From: Firmicutes bacterium UBA4916
GTDB taxonomy: Bacteria > Bacillota > Clostridia > Tissierellales > Tepidimicrobiaceae
NCBI GenBank assembly: GCA_002398845.1
Contig: DHBY01000016.1
Coordinates: 1 to 8,676 of the forward strand
Direction: 5' to 3'
Length of the DNA: 8,676 nt
Shown here: piece after piece, positions 5,625-8,676 of the stretch
Position numbering within the stretch: position 1 is the first letter of the stretch
Layout: the number at the start of each line of letters is the position of its first letter
Notes under the pieces: model-generated
Seen by the model: only the letters and a program-made list of their open reading frames with translations
Databases searched by the model: none
Told to the model about the DNA's origin: nothing
Translations under genes and position numbers: made by a program

Positions 5625-6089
5625 ATGGCAGATTATGTTAGGGAGCTAAGAAAATTAATAGGCTCACGACCAATTATTTTATGCGGAGCAGGTGTAATCG
5701 TAATAAATTCTAGGGGAGAAATATTATTGCAGCATAGAATAGATAATAGTTTATGGGGATTTCCAGGAGGTGCCGTGGAATTAGGAGAAACAGTAGAACA
5801 AACTGCTGCTAGGGAAGTTTTTGAAGAGACAGGAATAGAAGTCGAAAAGTTAAAACTATTAGGGGTATATTCTGGACAAGATACCTATTATAAATATCCG
5901 AATGGAGATAAAGTATATTGGATTACTGTAGCCTTTACTAGTAACGAATTCAACGGTGAAATAAGGCCTGATAATTATGAAAGCAAAGAATGCAAATTTT
6001 TTAGTATAGAAGAATTACCAGAAAACTTAAACCTTATAGATAAATTGGTTATAGATGATTATTTGAAAGTGCAGATGAGATTTCGATAG
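5625..6089 (+). CDS. NUDIX hydrolase
   Basis: This encodes a 154-residue NUDIX enzyme that should hydrolyse a nucleoside diphosphate linked to another moiety, using Mg or Mn. The NUDIX box GX5EX7REUXEEXGU is intact at residues 49-71: Gly49, Glu55, then REVFEETGI at 63-71. The preceding WGFPGG (44-49) and the strand LLQHRIDNSLWGFPGG are typical of MutT/ADP-ribose pyrophosphatase-like members. The YYKYPNGDKVYWITVAF stretch (88-104) may form part of the substrate pocket. Substrate is undetermined. AGGGGGA supports ATG 5625. The last residues (VQMRFR) overlap another open frame that holds a foreign gene fragment, so the native C-terminus may have been changed by a recombination junction near 6065-6089; the catalytic part is unaffected. 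Confidence 0.9.
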   Translation: MADYVRELRKLIGSRPIILCGAGVIVINSRGEILLQHRIDNSLWGFPGGAVELGETVEQTAAREVFEETGIEVEKLKLLGVYSGQDTYYKYPNGDKVYWITVAFTSNEFNGEIRPDNYESKECKFFSIEELPENLNLIDKLVIDDYLKVQMRFR

Positions 6090-6274
6090 GGTTTCCTTCA
6101 TGGGCTGGTTCTAATAGAAACATTAAATATCATTCAGTAGATGATGGATTGTTATGGTATTTTGGAAAAACAGGAGAAAGATTATTTAAAGAAGGACTAA
6201 TAGAAGGAAATGTAGCCAAGGTAAGGAAAGTACCCAAGGAATATGCACATAACCATTGCCTATTATTACAATAA
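6059..6274 (+). pseudogene. C-terminal fragment of an unrecognised protein (copy B)
   Basis: A frame that is open from about 6059 to TAA 6272-6274 has no start codon of its own. It reads SIGFPSWAGSNRN, then LLWYFGKTGERLF, and ends KVRKVPKEYAHNHCLLLQ. It overlaps the last 31 bases of the NUDIX gene in another frame. Its C-terminal 36 residues are 27/36 identical to the fragment at 1199-1312. Two independent copies with the same frame and stop, differing mainly by conservative changes, argue that this was a real protein. Its 5' part has been lost, probably at a junction inside the NUDIX 3' end. I do not recognise the family. Confidence 0.6.
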
Positions 6275-6391
6275 TAAAAACTTTCAAAGGAGGACTATTT
6301 TATGGAGAAATATACTTTAGTGAAATTGACTGAGGGCTATGCCAAGGAAATTTGCGGTTGGAGATATGATGGGGATTATTCAGTTTATAAT
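6163..6391. repeat. Duplicated two-gene segment, copy B (with intact GNAT)
   Basis: This is the gapless partner of 1201-1429, offset 4962 bases. Here the GNAT gene that starts in it is complete (6302-6781), so this is the better-preserved copy. The shared segment starts inside the unrecognised fragment and runs through the gene junction, so the fragment and the GNAT were already neighbours before duplication. Confidence 0.85.
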
Positions 6392-6781
6392 TTTTCAGAT
6401 TGGGATGTTGTAGTTAGAAATGGCTGGGGTTTATCCATAAAGGATATAAGAGAAAAGGAATTTTTGGCAGTATTATTAAATGGAGAACTAATAGCCTATA
6501 TAAGGATGACAAAAAGAGAAAACAAGGCATTTGTTGGAATCGGTCTAAAGCCTTCTTGGTGTGGGAAAGGTCATGGAAAAGAAGTAATGAATTTATTAAT
6601 TGAAGAATGTAAAAAAAGATTTCCCAATATTCCAATAGCGTTAGAGGTTAGAAGCTTTAATAAAAGGGCTATTAATTGTTATAAGGCTGTTGGTTTTGAA
6701 ATTCGAGATAAATATATGAAGAAAACTATGAACGGTGAAGATGAGTTTCAGTATATGGAATATGCTAATTTATCAATATAG
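6302..6781 (+). CDS. GNAT family N-acetyltransferase
   Basis: This encodes a 159-residue single-domain GNAT. The N-terminal EICGWRYDGDYSVYN (16-30) and the central IGLKPSWCGKGHGKEVM (80-96) place it in a subgroup of short GNATs. In that subgroup the first position of the acetyl-CoA loop (usually Gln or Arg in Q/RxxGxG/A) is often Cys or Thr; here it is Cys87 in CGKGHG (87-92). Motif B is EVRSFNKRAINCYKAVGFE (115-133). The fold appears complete, so activity is plausible; the acceptor is unknown. A strong AAAGGAGGA site at 6286-6294 precedes ATG 6302. A decayed paralog lies at 1340-1486. The next GNAT starts 19 bases after the stop, so these two acetyltransferases probably share a transcript. 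Confidence 0.87.
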   Translation: MEKYTLVKLTEGYAKEICGWRYDGDYSVYNFSDWDVVVRNGWGLSIKDIREKEFLAVLLNGELIAYIRMTKRENKAFVGIGLKPSWCGKGHGKEVMNLLIEECKKRFPNIPIALEVRSFNKRAINCYKAVGFEIRDKYMKKTMNGEDEFQYMEYANLSI

Positions 6782-6800
6782 AAACTTGAGGGTATAAAAT

Positions 6801-7676
6801 ATGGAGAGTATTTTAAATAAAGCTAAACAACTTAAGTATAATTCTTTGGAATATGTAGATGAGGAAGAAATTTATGATTCAAAAATTTGTATCCAAGAGG
6901 AAAATTGTATTATTTTCTTTAAAGAATTGGAAGATAAAATAAAGTTATTTTGGGCAGCAAATACGAAAGAAGATTTTTTTATAGGTTTAAAAGCAGTTGA
7001 AGATTTTATGATAAAAAACATGATGGACACAGAAAAGTTATATATAGAATTTGTTCCAGAAGATTTTCTTGAAGAAATGTATGGGGAAGGCTATAAAATT
7101 TATTCTGAATATGTTGACTTCTGGAGCTATGATATTGATAATTTGGAAATACGAGAAAAAGAAAATACATACATTAGAGTTTTAAAAAGCACTGAATATG
7201 AGAGTGCTTCTGATGTAACTAGGTCTTGTAGGGGAAATTCTAGGGGATTTGAGGGTGAAACAAACGAATGGATAAAAGAATGGCATGAGTCAGATGATTT
7301 ACAGGTCTTTGCAGCTGAATTAGATGGAATAGTAGTTGGCATATGTTGTGTGGGGCTTTATGGTTTTGAAAGTGAAAATGGAATAGTATTATGGATTAGA
7401 GAAATAGCCGTTAGACCACAATATCAGGAACAAGGGATTGGCCGTCTGTTGTTAGAGAATGCAATATTATGGGGACAGCAAAATAATGCCAAAAGAAGCT
7501 TTTTAGCCTGTGATGTAGAAAATTATAATGCTATAAGATTATATGAAAGCTTTGGTTATAAAAGAAAAGATGGACGAGGACAGATTAATATGGAAAAGGT
7601 GATTAAGAAGATGCAAGGTATGGAGGATGCATTAGATATAACGATTATAGGGGGAATAATATATGCTAGGAATTGA
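6801..7676 (+). CDS. GNAT family N-acetyltransferase with N-terminal domain
   Basis: This encodes a 291-residue protein. The catalytic GNAT domain spans about 120-270, with the strand VLWIREIAVRP (196-206), acetyl-CoA loop QEQGIG at 209-214 (Gln209, Gly212, Gly214), and ENYNAIRLYESFGYKRKDGR (240-259) as the closing element. Residues 1 to about 118 form a separate acidic region that may be a degenerate second GNAT half, common in tandem-type acetyltransferases of this length; I see no loop motif in it. The last 20 residues (from MEDALDITIIGG) extend beyond the usual GNAT end and cover the ribosome binding site and start of the next gene. A GAGGG site lies about eight bases before ATG 6801. Overlap with the next gene is 14 bases. 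The acceptor substrate is unknown. Confidence 0.85.
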   Translation: MESILNKAKQLKYNSLEYVDEEEIYDSKICIQEENCIIFFKELEDKIKLFWAANTKEDFFIGLKAVEDFMIKNMMDTEKLYIEFVPEDFLEEMYGEGYKIYSEYVDFWSYDIDNLEIREKENTYIRVLKSTEYESASDVTRSCRGNSRGFEGETNEWIKEWHESDDLQVFAAELDGIVVGICCVGLYGFESENGIVLWIREIAVRPQYQEQGIGRLLLENAILWGQQNNAKRSFLACDVENYNAIRLYESFGYKRKDGRGQINMEKVIKKMQGMEDALDITIIGGIIYARN

Positions 7677-8478
7677 AAAATATTATGAAGGATATGATGA
7701 AGATTCAAGATTAATAAAAGATAATTCTCACAGAGTGGAGTTTATTACAACAACTCATGTATTAGATGATAAGATAAAAGCAGGTTCTAAAATATTAGAT
7801 GTTGGAGCAGGAACTGGTAGATATTCATCTTATTATTTTAGTAAAGGCAATAAAATAACTGCATTGGACATAGTACCAAAAAATGTTGAAATAATGAAGG
7901 AAAAGTTTAAAGCAGTAGATTCAGAAAGTTTAGAGATAAAGCTTGGCGATGCTAAAGATTTGTCGCTATTTGAATCAAATACTTTTGACGTGGTATTGTG
8001 TTTAGGACCTATTTATCATCTTTTAAAACAGGAAGATAGGATTAAATGTATCGATGAATGCCTAAGGGTATTAAAGCCAGAGCATTGTTTAAAAAATCAT
8101 ACACAATATATATGCTCAACATGTGGAAGATGTATATGCATTGAGAGCGATGGGAAAAGGGATGTTTATAGATGGAATTTTCCCTTTAAAACATTAGAAA
8201 TTGCAAAGTTGTATTTAAAAACAGCAGAAGTAATTTGTAAAGATGTTTGTGGAATATATGAGATTATAGGAAAGAACAATAGAATCTCTTATAAGATATT
8301 TCATACTGAACAAGATTTGGAAAATTACTTATTAAAGAACAAAGACAAAAAATGTAAAGATAAAAAACCTGTCTATATATCGGAGCAATACATTGAAAGT
8401 CCTAATGCTCAAATTCGCAAATTAAGCGATGAGGAAATAAAAGATTATCTTAAAGAACAAAATCAACTTGCAAAATGA
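7663..8478 (+). CDS. Chimeric ORF: truncated SAM methyltransferase fused to a cysteine-containing domain
   Basis: Residues 1 to about 139 are the front half of a class I SAM-dependent methyltransferase. They include motif I LDVGAGTGR (45-53), the acidic ribose ligand Asp69 in ALDI, GDA at 95-97, FDVVLCLGPIYHLL (108-121), and CLRVLKP (133-139). There the family would continue with GG and two or three more strands. Instead the sequence changes to EHCLKNHTQYICSTCG, with Cys151, Cys154, Cys157 and Cys159, then YRWNFPFKTLEIAKLYLK (169-186) and a lysine-rich end, a region of about 130 residues that looks like an independent metal-binding protein. The SAM pocket is mostly present, but the C-terminal strands of the methyltransferase fold are missing, so methyltransferase activity is doubtful. 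A fusion by deletion between two neighbouring genes is the likely origin. AGGGGG at 7649-7654 supports ATG 7663. It overlaps the upstream GNAT by 14 bases. Confidence 0.75.
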   Translation: MLGIEKYYEGYDEDSRLIKDNSHRVEFITTTHVLDDKIKAGSKILDVGAGTGRYSSYYFSKGNKITALDIVPKNVEIMKEKFKAVDSESLEIKLGDAKDLSLFESNTFDVVLCLGPIYHLLKQEDRIKCIDECLRVLKPEHCLKNHTQYICSTCGRCICIESDGKRDVYRWNFPFKTLEIAKLYLKTAEVICKDVCGIYEIIGKNNRISYKIFHTEQDLENYLLKNKDKKCKDKKPVYISEQYIESPNAQIRKLSDEEIKDYLKEQNQLAK

Positions 8479-8504
8479 TTTTATTAAAAAGGATGGAGAT
8501 ATAA

Positions 8505-8676
8505 ATGATATTAAAATATCTAAGGCAACAAATGTTGCTTCCCCAAGAAGAATATATTATCAATAAACATGCAAATATTCGGGGGGTAGATGTATTATTG
8601 TTGAGTTTTACAATAGAAGAAGATAAAAATCGTTTGTGGTTAATGTATGAAAATTGGATCTATGTCAATATTTTGG
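8505..8676 (+). CDS. Unidentified protein, 5' end only
   Basis: ATG 8505 opens a frame that continues past the right edge (57 complete codons visible). GGATGGAG at 8491-8498 gives a reasonable ribosome binding site six bases upstream. The residues (beginning MILKYLRQQMLLPQEEY, later ending WLMYENWIYVNIL) are mixed hydrophobic and charged, with no signal peptide and no motif I recognise. It starts 26 bases after the chimeric methyltransferase ORF and is probably in the same transcript. No function is assigned. Confidence 0.55.
   Translation, partial: MILKYLRQQMLLPQEEYIINKHANIRGVDVLLLSFTIEEDKNRLWLMYENWIYVNIL

Overview
The window looks like a piece of a low-GC Firmicutes chromosome, most likely from the class Clostridia. 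The DNA is strongly AT-rich, almost every gene has an AGGAGG-type ribosome binding site 6-9 bases before an ATG, codons are A/T-ending, and the protein families (GNAT acetyltransferases, a cysteine-rich DUF3795 protein, an SPL-like radical SAM enzyme, a DUF925 nucleotidyltransferase) are typical of clostridial accessory regions. All ten complete genes, and the partial one at the right edge, lie on the + strand. The species assignment is inference; there is no rRNA, tRNA or housekeeping marker.

Layout. 7-828 is a two-part GNAT acetyltransferase. 829-1553 has no intact gene and is the most unusual part. It holds a 39-bp direct repeat (831-869 and 1108-1146), a compact - strand unit with a promoter, competing hairpins and an intrinsic terminator (1162 down to 1036), and a 12-bp direct repeat that brackets about 190 bp and looks like the scar of an insertion. 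It ends with two decayed gene pieces that duplicate, without gaps, DNA found 4962 bp further on. 1554-2649 holds a GNAT gene overlapping a flavin reductase-like gene. 2650-2870 contains an apparent frameshifted gene remnant. 2871-3840 holds DUF3795 and DUF925 genes, 3987-4865 the radical SAM gene, and 5043-6089 a histidine phosphatase followed by a NUDIX hydrolase. 6059-6274 is an orphan C-terminal fragment of an unrecognised protein, followed by two more GNAT genes (6302-6781, 6801-7676). A chimeric ORF follows (7663-8478), in which a truncated SAM-methyltransferase domain runs into a cysteine-containing domain. An unidentified gene runs off the right edge.

How the genes work together. Nothing points to one pathway. 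The genes encode small soluble enzymes that modify or hydrolyse small molecules (acetyl transfer, nucleotidyl transfer, NDP-X hydrolysis, phosphate-ester hydrolysis, flavin reduction, methyl transfer). They are packed in one direction with short gaps or overlaps, and I see no + strand intrinsic terminator between them, so polycistronic transcription is plausible. Duplicated pieces, truncated remnants, a fusion ORF and a possible insertion scar suggest an accessory array that gains, duplicates and loses genes. I did not find a defence system, CRISPR array, transposase or integrase. The best candidate for something undescribed is the structured - strand element at about 1010-1200, which may be a small RNA or RNA switch carried on a small non-autonomous repeat.
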